Made by a program: the position numbers and the translations under genes. Positions 55,775 through 63,686 of a DNA stretch of 64,000 bases are shown here, in pieces (the stretch's first letter is position 1; each line of letters starts with the position of its first letter). Source of the DNA: Cloacibacterium sp. TD35 (GTDB lineage: Bacteria > Bacteroidota > Bacteroidia > Flavobacteriales > Weeksellaceae). The stretch lies in NCBI RefSeq assembly GCF_028864635.1, contig NZ_CP104850.1:998001-1062000 (forward strand), in the 5' to 3' direction. The notes under the pieces were generated by a model. That model saw only the letters and a program-made list of their open reading frames with translations, had not been told where the DNA came from and made no database searches.

Positions 55775-57226
55775 ATGGCACTGCACAGCTATAGCTTAAG
55801 AACAAAAATTTTTATAGGATTTATGGTAGTCTGTTTTTTCAGTATCATAGGTTCTACAGCCATGTCGTATCTTATTATTAAGAAATCTACAGATGAGCAA
55901 AGCGTTACAGAAATGCAAAGTAAGTTTGAAGCATTAATGAAAACGCTGGATTATGCAGTAAGTCATACCAATATTACTCAAGACAAAGATTTAGTCAATA
56001 TCCTCCAAAACGAAATTTACGAGATTTCGGATATCAATAAGCATGATGTAATTCTTTACGATTTGCAAGGCAATTATTTGGTTTCGAATAAAGATATTAA
56101 TCTGGTTGCCCAGAAAAAAATCCCTTACGAAACCTTGATGAATGTTTTAGAGTCAGACAAAAGAGTAGACGTGCAAGAATATGATGAAAAGGTGGGAAGC
56201 AATGTTACCTCTTCATATATGATTCTTAGGAATAATATGTTAGAGCCTATTGCGATTGTGTATTTTCCTTTTTATCATAATGATAATATTTACTCAGGAG
56301 CTTTTAATAAGTACGTGCAATATATCATTTTGGTTAATCTTTTCCTTGTTTTGTTGAGTATTTGGCTGAGCTGGGTGATTTCTAAAAATCTTACCAAAAC
56401 GATTACCAGAATTTCAGAACTCATTACCAGAACTACGCTTTTTGGTAGAGAAATGAAGCCTATTAAGTATTTTCAAAATGACGAGTTAAGTGGATTGGTG
56501 AAATCCTATAATAAAATGATTTACCAAATTGAAGACCAGAAAATGCTTCTTGCCAATAAAGAAAGAGAAGAGGCTTGGCGAGAGATGGCAAAACAAGTGG
56601 CTCACGAAGTGAAAAATCCGCTCACGCCAATGAAGTTACTCATTCAAAATTTTGAAAGAAAATTTGATAAAAACGACCCAGATATAGAAAATAAGGTTAA
56701 AAATATCAGTAAAAGTTTGGTAGATCAGATTGATTTAGTTGCTACAGTGGCTAGTGCTTTTTCGGAATTTGCCAAATTGCCTCCTAAAAATGATGAATCT
56801 TTTGACCTAAAAGAAGAATTGGAAAACTTGGTAAGGGTATTCAATGATGATGGCAATATTTATTTCCATACCAATAAAGATAATATCCCTGTAAATATGG
56901 ATAGAATTTATCTCTCAAGGATTTTTACCAATATGATTACCAATGCGAAACAAGCGGTTTCAGAACATAGAAAATCTATTATCAATATAGATGCTGAACT
57001 TTTTAACAAAAAGGTAATTATCACCGTAGAAGATAATGGGATTGGTATACCAAAAGATAAACAAGAACAAATTTTCGAACCTAATTTTACGACCAAAAAT
57101 TCTGGAATGGGATTAGGGTTGACCATGGTAAAAAAGATGATAGAAGAGTATAAAGGCGATATTTCTGTGAAATCCGAAGAGGGAAAAGGAACAAAATTCA
57201 CCATCATTCTTCCAACAAATGTTTAA
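55775..57226 (+). CDS. Membrane sensor histidine kinase (NtrY-like), no adjacent regulator
   Basis: 483 residues. Membrane helix about 11-33, external sensor region about 34-175, second helix about 178-200 (IILVNLFLVLLSIWLSWVI), HAMP-like linker, then the kinase core: phosphoacceptor His277 in MAKQVAHEVKNPLTPMK, N box NMITNAKQAV, G1/F/G2 boxes DNGIGIPKDKQEQIF and GMGLGLTMVKK. The HEVKNPLTP motif is typical of NtrY-type kinases. No response-regulator gene is in the window. It starts 3 bases after ribE, so both share one transcript even though no functional link is known. Confidence 0.88.
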   Translation: MALHSYSLRTKIFIGFMVVCFFSIIGSTAMSYLIIKKSTDEQSVTEMQSKFEALMKTLDYAVSHTNITQDKDLVNILQNEIYEISDINKHDVILYDLQGNYLVSNKDINLVAQKKIPYETLMNVLESDKRVDVQEYDEKVGSNVTSSYMILRNNMLEPIAIVYFPFYHNDNIYSGAFNKYVQYIILVNLFLVLLSIWLSWVISKNLTKTITRISELITRTTLFGREMKPIKYFQNDELSGLVKSYNKMIYQIEDQKMLLANKEREEAWREMAKQVAHEVKNPLTPMKLLIQNFERKFDKNDPDIENKVKNISKSLVDQIDLVATVASAFSEFAKLPPKNDESFDLKEELENLVRVFNDDGNIYFHTNKDNIPVNMDRIYLSRIFTNMITNAKQAVSEHRKSIINIDAELFNKKVIITVEDNGIGIPKDKQEQIFEPNFTTKNSGMGLGLTMVKKMIEEYKGDISVKSEEGKGTKFTIILPTNV

Positions 57227-57261
57227 CTTTTTATTTGCCTCTTTTACTTTATTCCTTTAAA

Positions 57262-57957
57262 ATGAAACCTTTTCGATTTCAAAAGTTTGATATTTTACAG
57301 CATAAAAATGTTTTCCGAGTAGGAACAGACGGTGTTTTGCTGGGAGCTTTATGCAAGGTTGAAAATGCTCAAAAAATCTTAGAAGTAGGAACGGGAACAG
57401 GTTTGATTTCTCTAATGCTCGCTCAGCGAAATGCAAATGCTGAGATTACAGCATTAGACTTAAATGATGATGCGGTGAAATTGGCTCAAGAAAATTTTAA
57501 AAATTCTCCGTTTTCAGAAAGACTACATGTTTTTCATCAAGATTTTAAAACTTTTGAATCGCAGGAAAAATTTGATTTTGTGGTTTGTAATCCACCATTT
57601 TTTGAGGAAAATAATTCTGTGAAAGATGTATTAGCGAGGCAGCAGATAGAACTTACTTTTAGAGATTTGATAGAAAAAGTTTCAGTGATTTTATCTCCAG
57701 AAGGTGTTTTTTCTGTTATTATTCCTTCGGAGTCAGCATTAGAATTCGAAAATTTCGCCCATGAAGTTGGTTTTTATTTGGTAAGAAAAGTAAATGTGTT
57801 CGGTATTGAAAACGGTGCTTTGAAGCGAAATGTTTTAGAATTTTCTAAGAAAAAATCTACGTTAGAAATTTTAGATTTTACTATAGAAAAAAGTCCGAGA
57901 AAATACTCGGACCAATATTTAGAACTCACAAAAGAGTTTCATGTTTTTGGAAAATAA
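57262..57957 (+). CDS. tRNA1(Val) (adenine(37)-N6)-methyltransferase-type enzyme
   Basis: 231 residues from the ATG at 57262; the frame extends to 57235 but MKPFRFQKFDILQHKNVFRV is the family start. SAM-binding LEVGTGTGLISLMLA (about 40-54), ALDLNDDAVKLA, and the catalytic N-P-P-F motif in VVCNPPFFEENNS identify an N6-adenine methyltransferase of the YfiC/TrmN6 group. Probably modifies A37 of tRNA-Val. It lies 35 bases after the kinase gene in the same direction. Confidence 0.88.
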   Translation: MKPFRFQKFDILQHKNVFRVGTDGVLLGALCKVENAQKILEVGTGTGLISLMLAQRNANAEITALDLNDDAVKLAQENFKNSPFSERLHVFHQDFKTFESQEKFDFVVCNPPFFEENNSVKDVLARQQIELTFRDLIEKVSVILSPEGVFSVIIPSESALEFENFAHEVGFYLVRKVNVFGIENGALKRNVLEFSKKKSTLEILDFTIEKSPRKYSDQYLELTKEFHVFGK

Positions 57958-57960
57958 TAT

Positions 57961-58671
57961 TTATTCAAAAAGTTCTACGGTGTTCATTACCACAACTCCG
58001 CCATCTTCACATTTAATTGCTTCTCCAGGGAAATTTTGAATCATATGATAATCGTGAGTGGCCATCAGAACCGCACAGTTTCTTTCTAAAGATACTTTTT
58101 TCAATAAATTCATAATATCGTTAGAAGTTTCTGGATCCAGGTTTCCAGTAGGTTCGTCTGCAAGAATCAGTTCTGGGTGATTTAGCAACGCTCTTGCAAT
58201 AGCAATACGCTGTTGTTCACCACCAGAAAGTTCGTGAGGCATTTTGTGCTTTTTCGTTTTCATGTCTACGCTGTCTAGAACCTCGTTTATTCTGTCGTCC
58301 ATCAGGTTTTTATCCTTCCAGCCAGTAGCTTCTAGTACGAAACGTAGATTTCTTTCTACACTTCTATCTGTTAATAATTGAAAATCTTGAAAAACGATAC
58401 CCAATCTTCTTCTAAGATTAGGGATGTCTGATGCTCTTAGTTTTAGTAAATCAAATCCTACTACTTCTCCGTTTCCTTCTTTTAGAGGCAAGTGTCCGTA
58501 CAAAACTTTTAATAATGAACTCTTTCCAGAGCCTGTTTTACCAATAAGGTAGCAAAAAGTACCTCTCTTGATGTGTAAATTCACATGAGATAAAACGGTA
58601 AAGTTTTTTTGTACAATTTTAGCGTCTTGCAGCGTAATAATGTCTTCTCCGTAGGTGTTATGATGTGGCAT
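57961..58671 (-). CDS. ftsE: FtsE-type cell-division ATP-binding protein
   Basis: 236 residues, single ABC ATPase domain. Walker A GKTGSGKSS, signature LSGGEQQRIAIARALLNHPE and Walker B LILADEPTGNLDPETS are intact. The layout (ITLQDAKIV, RRLGIVFQDFQLLTDRSV) matches FtsE, which works with FtsX to activate peptidoglycan hydrolases at the septum. ftsX is not next to it, which is common in Bacteroidota. Other lone ABC ATPases of the LolD/MacB group are a less likely alternative. A TATTTTTG element lies about 65 bases upstream (complement of 58736-58743). Confidence 0.8.
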   Translation of the reverse strand: MPHHNTYGEDIITLQDAKIVQKNFTVLSHVNLHIKRGTFCYLIGKTGSGKSSLLKVLYGHLPLKEGNGEVVGFDLLKLRASDIPNLRRRLGIVFQDFQLLTDRSVERNLRFVLEATGWKDKNLMDDRINEVLDSVDMKTKKHKMPHELSGGEQQRIAIARALLNHPELILADEPTGNLDPETSNDIMNLLKKVSLERNCAVLMATHDYHMIQNFPGEAIKCEDGGVVVMNTVELFE

Positions 58672-58789
58672 AATGATTATAAATGATGGTTGATTTTTTC
58701 TGGTTGATAAGAAGGCTTACTTTTTTATCAACTTTCAAAAATAAGGAAAACCTTTTTTTTATCCTAAATTTTAAGGAAATTTTAACAAC

Positions 58790-58830
58790 AAAAAATGCTC
58801 GGAAAGTAAATTTCCAAGCATGTCTTTTAT
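58790..58830 (-). terminator. Probable terminator of rpmH
   Basis: ATGCTCGGAAA pairs with TTTCCAAGCAT (one mismatch). Confidence 0.5.
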
Positions 58831-58850
58831 AATAAAATCAAAAGAAATTA

Positions 58851-59006
58851 TTATCTCTTAGCTCTTACGTCGCTAATAGTTAATCTCTTTCTGCCTTTTG
58901 CTCTTCTAGCAGCTAATACTCTTCTACCATTTGGAGTAGACATTCTTTCTCTGAAACCGTGTTTGTTTCTTTTCTTTCTTTCTGATGGTTGGAATGTTCT
59001 TTTCAT
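58851..59006 (-). CDS. rpmH: 50S ribosomal protein L34
   Basis: 51 residues, found by reading the minus strand between ftsE and nrn[21 protein letters not shown], then [20 protein letters not shown], is unmistakably L34, ending [19 protein letters not shown] element (complement of 59054-59061) ends about 48 bases before the ATG. rnpA, dnaA and dnaN, frequent rpmH neighbours elsewhere, are not present. Confidence 0.97.
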   Translation of the reverse strand: MKRTFQPSERKKRNKHGFRERMSTPNGRRVLAARRAKGRKRLTISDVRAKR

Positions 59007-59053
59007 TACTTCAATTTATAATGGGTCCGTAATTATTCTTCTTTTTGAGGTTG

Positions 59054-59061
59054 CAAAGATA
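59054..59061 (-). promoter_or_regulatory. -7 promoter element of rpmH
   Basis: Minus-strand TATCTTTG upstream of the L34 gene. Confidence 0.55.
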
Positions 59062-59269
59062 TGGTTTTTTTTATTTTCTGCAAATTAATTTCAGAAATAA
59101 TTAAGTTTTTTTTGAGTAGATGTAATAAAACTTTTTTCAAAGTCTGTTTTTAAACCTTTTCTTGTATAAAATGCTTTTTTTGTTTGGCTCAATTTGTTAG
59201 GAACTTTTTTTCTAAATACAAGCTTTCAAACATCATCTATGAGGTTTCGGGATTTTGGAGTAAAAAAAT

Positions 59270-59277
59270 TATCTTTG
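59270..59277 (+). promoter_or_regulatory. -7 promoter element of nrnA
   Basis: TATCTTTG ends 17 bases before the ATG at 59295. Confidence 0.6.
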
Positions 59278-59294
59278 CATCATAAATTTTTACA

Positions 59295-60299
59295 ATGTTT
59301 ACAGAAAACCAACTTACAGAAATCAAAAGCCTTTTGCAACCCAATAAAAATGTAGTGATTATCACGCATTACAATCCAGATGGTGATGCAATTGGGAGTA
59401 GCCTTGGTTTAAAACATTTTCTTAAAAATTTAGGAGTTGATGCTACGGTAATTGTTCCGAATGATTTTCCGAAATTTCTAAAATGGATGCCCGAAGCAAA
59501 AAAAATAGTCATAGCAGAGTATAAACGTAAAATTGCTGGCGAAGCGATTTATCATGCAGATGTAATTTTTTGTTTAGATTTTAATGCTCCTTCTAGAATA
59601 GGAATGCTAGGAGATTGGCTCACGAAATCTTGGGCAAAAAAAATCTTGATAGACCATCATCAGCAACCAGAACATTTTGATTTTGTGTATTCTAATACCA
59701 GTATTCCTGCAACTTGTCAAATGGTGTATCACTTTATTGAAGCTTTGGGAAAAGAGGATTTGGTAAATCAAGACGTTGCAGAATGTCTTTACACAGGAAT
59801 TATGACCGATACAGGCGGTTTTCGTTTTCGTTCTACTTCTGCAGATACACATAGAATTGTAGCGAATTTAATAGAAAAAGGCGCGGATCCTTCTATGATT
59901 ACGTCTAATACTTGGGATACTAATACCGTTTCTAGATTACATCTTCTGTCATTGATTTTAGGAAGAATAGAATTGGTAAAAGACGGAAAAGTAGCGATTC
60001 TCTACTTAAAACGTGATGAATTAAAAGAATTTGGCTTCGAAAAAGGTGATACAGAGGGTTTTGTGAATTACGGATTAAGTATTGCAGGAACTAAAATGTC
60101 TGCTTTTTTCATGGAAGATTTATATGAAGATTTTATCAAAATCTCTTTCCGAAGCAAAGACGATGTAGATACCAATGCATTTGCGAGAGCGCATTTTCAC
60201 GGTGGTGGACATATCAATGCTTCTGGTGGTAAATATTTTAAAAATATCCACGAAACGATTGAAGATTTTAAATCGAAGATTGAGAATGAAGATTTTTAA
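59295..60299 (+). CDS. nrnA: DHH-family bifunctional oligoribonuclease/pAp phosphatase
   Basis: 334 residues. It degrades short RNA (nanoRNA) and dephosphorylates 3'-phosphoadenosine 5'-phosphate. NVVIITHYNPDGDAIGSSLG, VIFCLDFNAPSRIG, ILIDHHQQPEHFDF (the DHH triad), TGIMTDTGGFRFRST and the DHHA1 element GGGHINASGGKYF are all present in order. The C-terminal codons overlap the start of the small membrane protein gene by 14 bases. Confidence 0.93.
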   Translation: MFTENQLTEIKSLLQPNKNVVIITHYNPDGDAIGSSLGLKHFLKNLGVDATVIVPNDFPKFLKWMPEAKKIVIAEYKRKIAGEAIYHADVIFCLDFNAPSRIGMLGDWLTKSWAKKILIDHHQQPEHFDFVYSNTSIPATCQMVYHFIEALGKEDLVNQDVAECLYTGIMTDTGGFRFRSTSADTHRIVANLIEKGADPSMITSNTWDTNTVSRLHLLSLILGRIELVKDGKVAILYLKRDELKEFGFEKGDTEGFVNYGLSIAGTKMSAFFMEDLYEDFIKISFRSKDDVDTNAFARAHFHGGGHINASGGKYFKNIHETIEDFKSKIENEDF

Positions 60300-60576
60300 A
60301 CAATTTTTCGAAGAGTTAAAAGACAACATTTCTGAATTTCTAAAAGTTAGCCATGAAGAATGGCTGTATAGAATCTCTGGTTTGATTGGTGTTTTGTCTA
60401 TTTTACCATTTATATTTTTTATATGGAAACCTTATGAACCAGATTTTGTTAAAAGTTTGTCAAGATTTTATCAAAAATTGATAAGATATGCTTCGGCTCT
60501 AGCTTTTTATTTTTTAGTATTTCATTTATCGCAGTTTCTTTTGAAATCATTTTTTAATAAGAGAATTAAGAAATAA
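60286..60576 (+). CDS. Small membrane protein overlapping nrnA
   Basis: The family is not recognised. 96 residues from the ATG at 60286, which overlaps the nrnA stop by 14 bases, so translation is probably coupled. Two predicted helices (about 35-52, RISGLIGVLSILPFIFFIW, and 70-90, SALAFYFLVFHLSQFLLKSF), charged ends. It converges with hypE with 5 bases between the stops and no terminator visible. Confidence 0.55.
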   Translation: MKIFKQFFEELKDNISEFLKVSHEEWLYRISGLIGVLSILPFIFFIWKPYEPDFVKSLSRFYQKLIRYASALAFYFLVFHLSQFLLKSFFNKRIKK

Positions 60577-60581
60577 AACTC

Positions 60582-61583
60582 TTAACAGATCCTAGGCAAT
60601 TGTTCTCCAATCAAAGGGTTTACCACACGTTTTCCGCCAAAAGCACTTTCCATAATAACTTTTCCTGCGTGCTCTTCGGTAATATAACCGATTTTGGAAG
60701 CATTATGATTTACTCTTTGTAAAATTTCTAAAACTACATCGGCAATTTCATTGTCACAAACGCATAAGAAAGTTCCTTCGTTGGCTACATACATTGGGTC
60801 TAAGCCTAGCAATTCGCAAGCGCTTTTCACTTGTCTTTGCACTAGAATTTTTTCTTCAAAAAGATGAATTCCCAGGTTGCTTTCAGATGTAATTTCATTC
60901 AGAACAGAAGCTAAACCGCCTCTTGTTGCATCTCGTAGGAAATGAATTTTTTCGCCAAAATTTTCGATGAGTTTTTTGATTTCAAAATTGAGATTTTTAG
61001 TATCGCTCAAAATTTCAGAATCGAATTTTAGACCTTCTCTTTCGCTCATAATCGCCATTCCGTGAGAAGCTATATCTCTATTGATAATGATGGTTTGCTT
61101 AGGTTTTATGTATTCGATTCCGATTTTTGCATTGTCGTAAATTACACCAATTCCAGAAGTGTTGATGTAGATTTTATCGCCTTTTCCGCGCTCTACTACC
61201 TTGGTGTCACCTGTTACAATTTGTACACCAGCTTTTTCGGTGGCTAGCTTTATAGAATGAATGATTTTCTCAAAATCTTCCATTGCAAAACCTTCTTCAA
61301 TAATAAACGAAAGTGATAAATATTTGGGATCTGCGCCACACATGGAAATATCATTTACCGTTCCAAAAACTGCCAATTCGCCAATATTTCCTCCTTTGAA
61401 AAATATAGGAGAAACCACGTAGCTGTCGCTAGAGAATGCTAATCTTCCAGACATTTCTAGAAAAGCACCATCGTGTTTTTTGTTTAAGATTTCGTTTCCT
61501 AAATTTTTAAAAATAAGGTTATTAAGAAGTTCGGTCATTTTTTCGCCGCCACTTCCGTGTTGAAGGTTAATGCTTTCTGGCAT
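60582..61583 (-). CDS. hypE: Hydrogenase maturation protein HypE
   Basis: 333 residues, AIR-synthase-like fold. HypE receives a carbamoyl group from HypF on its C-terminal Cys and dehydrates it to a cyanide ligand for the [NiFe] centre. INLQHGSGGEKMTELLNNLI, LAFSSDSYVVSPIFFKGGN, FGTVNDISMCGADPKYLSLS, the IVTGDTKVVERGKGD loop, LRDATRGGLASVLNEI, and the terminal PRIC with the functional Cys are all intact. It is the most downstream gene of the visible hyp cluster. Confidence 0.95.
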   Translation of the reverse strand: MPESINLQHGSGGEKMTELLNNLIFKNLGNEILNKKHDGAFLEMSGRLAFSSDSYVVSPIFFKGGNIGELAVFGTVNDISMCGADPKYLSLSFIIEEGFAMEDFEKIIHSIKLATEKAGVQIVTGDTKVVERGKGDKIYINTSGIGVIYDNAKIGIEYIKPKQTIIINRDIASHGMAIMSEREGLKFDSEILSDTKNLNFEIKKLIENFGEKIHFLRDATRGGLASVLNEITSESNLGIHLFEEKILVQRQVKSACELLGLDPMYVANEGTFLCVCDNEIADVVLEILQRVNHNASKIGYITEEHAGKVIMESAFGGKRVVNPLIGEQLPRIC

Positions 61584-61606
61584 GATGCTTAATTTTTAAA
61601 TTTTAA

Positions 61607-62365
61607 TTAAGATAATGCTGCTTTTTTTCTTACATCTCTGTTCCAAATCCAGTCTCCTAAAGTGATGGCAGCGTTTATCATATAAAAAATATATTTGGCA
61701 ATATTTGCAATATTCAGTTGTAAAAATGCTTTAATTAATTGCACAACGTTATAAATGGTCCAACTTAAAAACGTGGTCTCGTATTTAAGCGCCGAACTGA
61801 AATTGGCTCCTAAAGAAAGCCCGAAAGTGATAGAAACGATGTTGAAAAACAATAAATCGTCTCTTCCTCCGAAGATTTCTGTTCCTATGTAAACCAATAA
61901 GTATCCTAAAACTAAACCTACGCTATTGATGAGGTAATAGTTGAAGTCTATTTTTCTAATTTTTTCACCTTTTTTCCATTTAATCACAGCGAAATAAGTG
62001 ATAATAAAGGTTAAGGGGTAGGTAATTGCTGCGGAATGATTTCCTAAAAAATAATCAATGGTTCCTGAGTTTATAGTAGTGAAAACGCCTATAATATTGC
62101 CCATATTATTTTGTTTGCCCACAAATCTGGTGGAAAGTAAAGAAAAAACGGCTCCGATGGTCGAGAAAATTCCTAGAGGAAAAGCGCCTTGTTTTATGAG
62201 TGCGATTTGCTCTGAAAAAGGAACGTCGAACTTTACATTTCCTTGAAAATAATAAGTGAGATGATATTGATTATAGATGCTTATAACGAGTACTAATGTT
62301 GCTCCAAATAGGTCTAAATATTTAGATTGCACAAAGGAACGAACTGCTTTTTTTAGGTGAATCAT
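61607..62365 (-). CDS. Polytopic membrane protein inside the hyp cluster (weak PnuC-like resemblance)
   Basis: 252 residues with about seven membrane helices and a positively charged C-terminus (WNRDVRKKAALS). The C-terminal third (WTIYNVVQLIKAFLQLNIAN, then NAAITLGDWIWN) resembles the end of PnuC-type nicotinamide-nucleoside carriers; the resemblance is weak. It sits 24 bases before hypE and 65 after hypC, where hypD is expected in many hyp operons, and appears part of the same transcription unit. A nickel or other cofactor-precursor uptake role would fit the place; this is inference. No Ni-permease motif (HxxxxDH) is visible. Confidence 0.5.
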   Translation of the reverse strand: MIHLKKAVRSFVQSKYLDLFGATLVLVISIYNQYHLTYYFQGNVKFDVPFSEQIALIKQGAFPLGIFSTIGAVFSLLSTRFVGKQNNMGNIIGVFTTINSGTIDYFLGNHSAAITYPLTFIITYFAVIKWKKGEKIRKIDFNYYLINSVGLVLGYLLVYIGTEIFGGRDDLLFFNIVSITFGLSLGANFSSALKYETTFLSWTIYNVVQLIKAFLQLNIANIAKYIFYMINAAITLGDWIWNRDVRKKAALS

Positions 62366-62429
62366 TTTTAAGTTTTATCACAAAGTTCTTACTAAGATTT
62401 AACAAAAATAAGAAAATCGTGATGATTAC

Positions 62430-62684
62430 CTAGTTTTCTGGCTCTAATTCTAAGTCTTCTCCCATTAATTTCAGGGCGTCCATCGTTTTTTTGGCTTCAT
62501 CTTCGTCTATAATTCCTATAGCTGCTCCTACATGAACGAGAACATAATCACCTACTTTGGCTTCTGGAACCAAAGCAAGATTTACCTCTTTTCTGATGCC
62601 TTCAAAATCTACACTTCCTATTCTAAAGACTTCGTCTAGTTGAGAAGTAATGTTTTCTAATTTTCCTGGAATGGCTAAACACAT
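62430..62684 (-). CDS. hypC: Hydrogenase maturation chaperone HypC
   Basis: 84 residues starting MCLAIPGKLENI with the essential Cys2, which holds the Fe(CN)2CO group with HypD. VPEAKVGDYVLVHVGAAIGI is the second family block. The N-terminal Met must be removed to free Cys2. It follows hypB after 70 bases. Confidence 0.95.
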   Translation of the reverse strand: MCLAIPGKLENITSQLDEVFRIGSVDFEGIRKEVNLALVPEAKVGDYVLVHVGAAIGIIDEDEAKKTMDALKLMGEDLELEPEN

Positions 62685-62754
62685 AATTTTAATTGAAAAT
62701 TAATAGTTGAAAATTGAAAATGAAATTCTTTTAACAACTTTTTTATTAAACGTT

Positions 62755-63642
62755 TTACGATTTTACAATTTTGCTTCTTAAAAACTCATACCAAGCTTCC
62801 ATTCCTTCTCCTGAAGTAGCTGAAACTTCAAAAAATTGAATATTTGGATTTACTTTTTTGGTGTTTTCTTTCAGTTTTTCTACATCAAATTTTAAGTATG
62901 GTAATAAATCAATTTTATTAATAATACAGATGTTAGAACTGAAAAACATATCTGGATATTTCAGAGGTTTATCTTCTCCTTCAGTGGTAGAAATAATGAC
63001 TACTCTTTGGTTTTCGCCTAAATCAAACATGGCAGGACAAACTAAGTTTCCTACGTTTTCTATCATTAGGATAGAATTTTGTTTTGGTTTCAGTTCTTTT
63101 AGAGATTTGGCAATCATTTCTGAATCTAGATGACAGCCTTTCCCTGTATTGATTTGAAGAACAGGAATATTTAACGCATGTATTCTGGCTGCGTCATTGG
63201 TGGTTTGTTGGTCGCCTTCAATTACAGAAAATTCTATTTCGCCTTTTAAGTCTGCGATTGTTTTTTCTAAAAGCGAAGTTTTCCCAGAACCAGGAGAGCT
63301 TACCAAGTTCATCGCAAAAATATTTAAAGCTTCAAAAAAACCACGGTTTCTTTCTGCTCCCAATTGATTTTGGTGAAGAATATCTTTTTCTAGTTCTACA
63401 ATATTTACATCATGATGATGGTGGTGACCATGATTGTGGTCGTGATGGCCGTGATGGTGGTGATCGTGATCGTGTTCATGTCCATGTTCGTGATGATGTT
63501 CATGACTGTGGGAGTGGTCTCCATGATGGTGATCGTGAGAATGGGTATGGCCATCGTGATGATGGTGTGTATGGTGGTTTTCTCCCATTTTTGTTAAAGT
63601 AATTCCGTTTTCGTTAGAACTACATCCGCAAGTTGAGCACAT
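62755..63642 (-). CDS. hypB: Hydrogenase nickel-insertion GTPase HypB, with His-rich region
   Basis: 295 residues. MCSTCGCSS provides the N-terminal C-x-x-C-G-C high-affinity nickel site. Residues 23-77 are a His-rich stretch (35 His of 55, with Asp, Glu, Gly, Ser) that can store nickel. The GTPase domain follows: P-loop SSPGSGKTSLL, EGDQQTTNDA, ENVGNLVCPAMFDLGE with the metal-site Cys, and IINKIDLLPYL as the base motif. HypB hands nickel to the hydrogenase large subunit with HypA. The DNA of the His region is a CAT/CAC-rich low-complexity tract. Confidence 0.96.
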   Translation of the reverse strand: MCSTCGCSSNENGITLTKMGENHHTHHHHDGHTHSHDHHHGDHSHSHEHHHEHGHEHDHDHHHHGHHDHNHGHHHHHDVNIVELEKDILHQNQLGAERNRGFFEALNIFAMNLVSSPGSGKTSLLEKTIADLKGEIEFSVIEGDQQTTNDAARIHALNIPVLQINTGKGCHLDSEMIAKSLKELKPKQNSILMIENVGNLVCPAMFDLGENQRVVIISTTEGEDKPLKYPDMFFSSNICIINKIDLLPYLKFDVEKLKENTKKVNPNIQFFEVSATSGEGMEAWYEFLRSKIVKS

Positions 63643-63686
63643 ATTATTTAGATTTTATGTTATTATATTTAAGGTTTTATATTCTA

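Larger units (their letters stand above)
59007..59294. other. Divergent intergenic region between rpmH and nrnA
   Basis: These 288 bases hold the rpmH -7 element (complement of 59054-59061) and the nrnA -7 element (59270-59277). No reading frame, RNA gene or repeat was seen in the middle. Confidence 0.6.

Noticed and set aside
63258-63602. Long plus-strand frames (Met/Val/Asp-rich) opposite hypB
   Set aside because: They are the complement of the CAT/CAC-rich His tract; composition is an artefact and hypB is certain.
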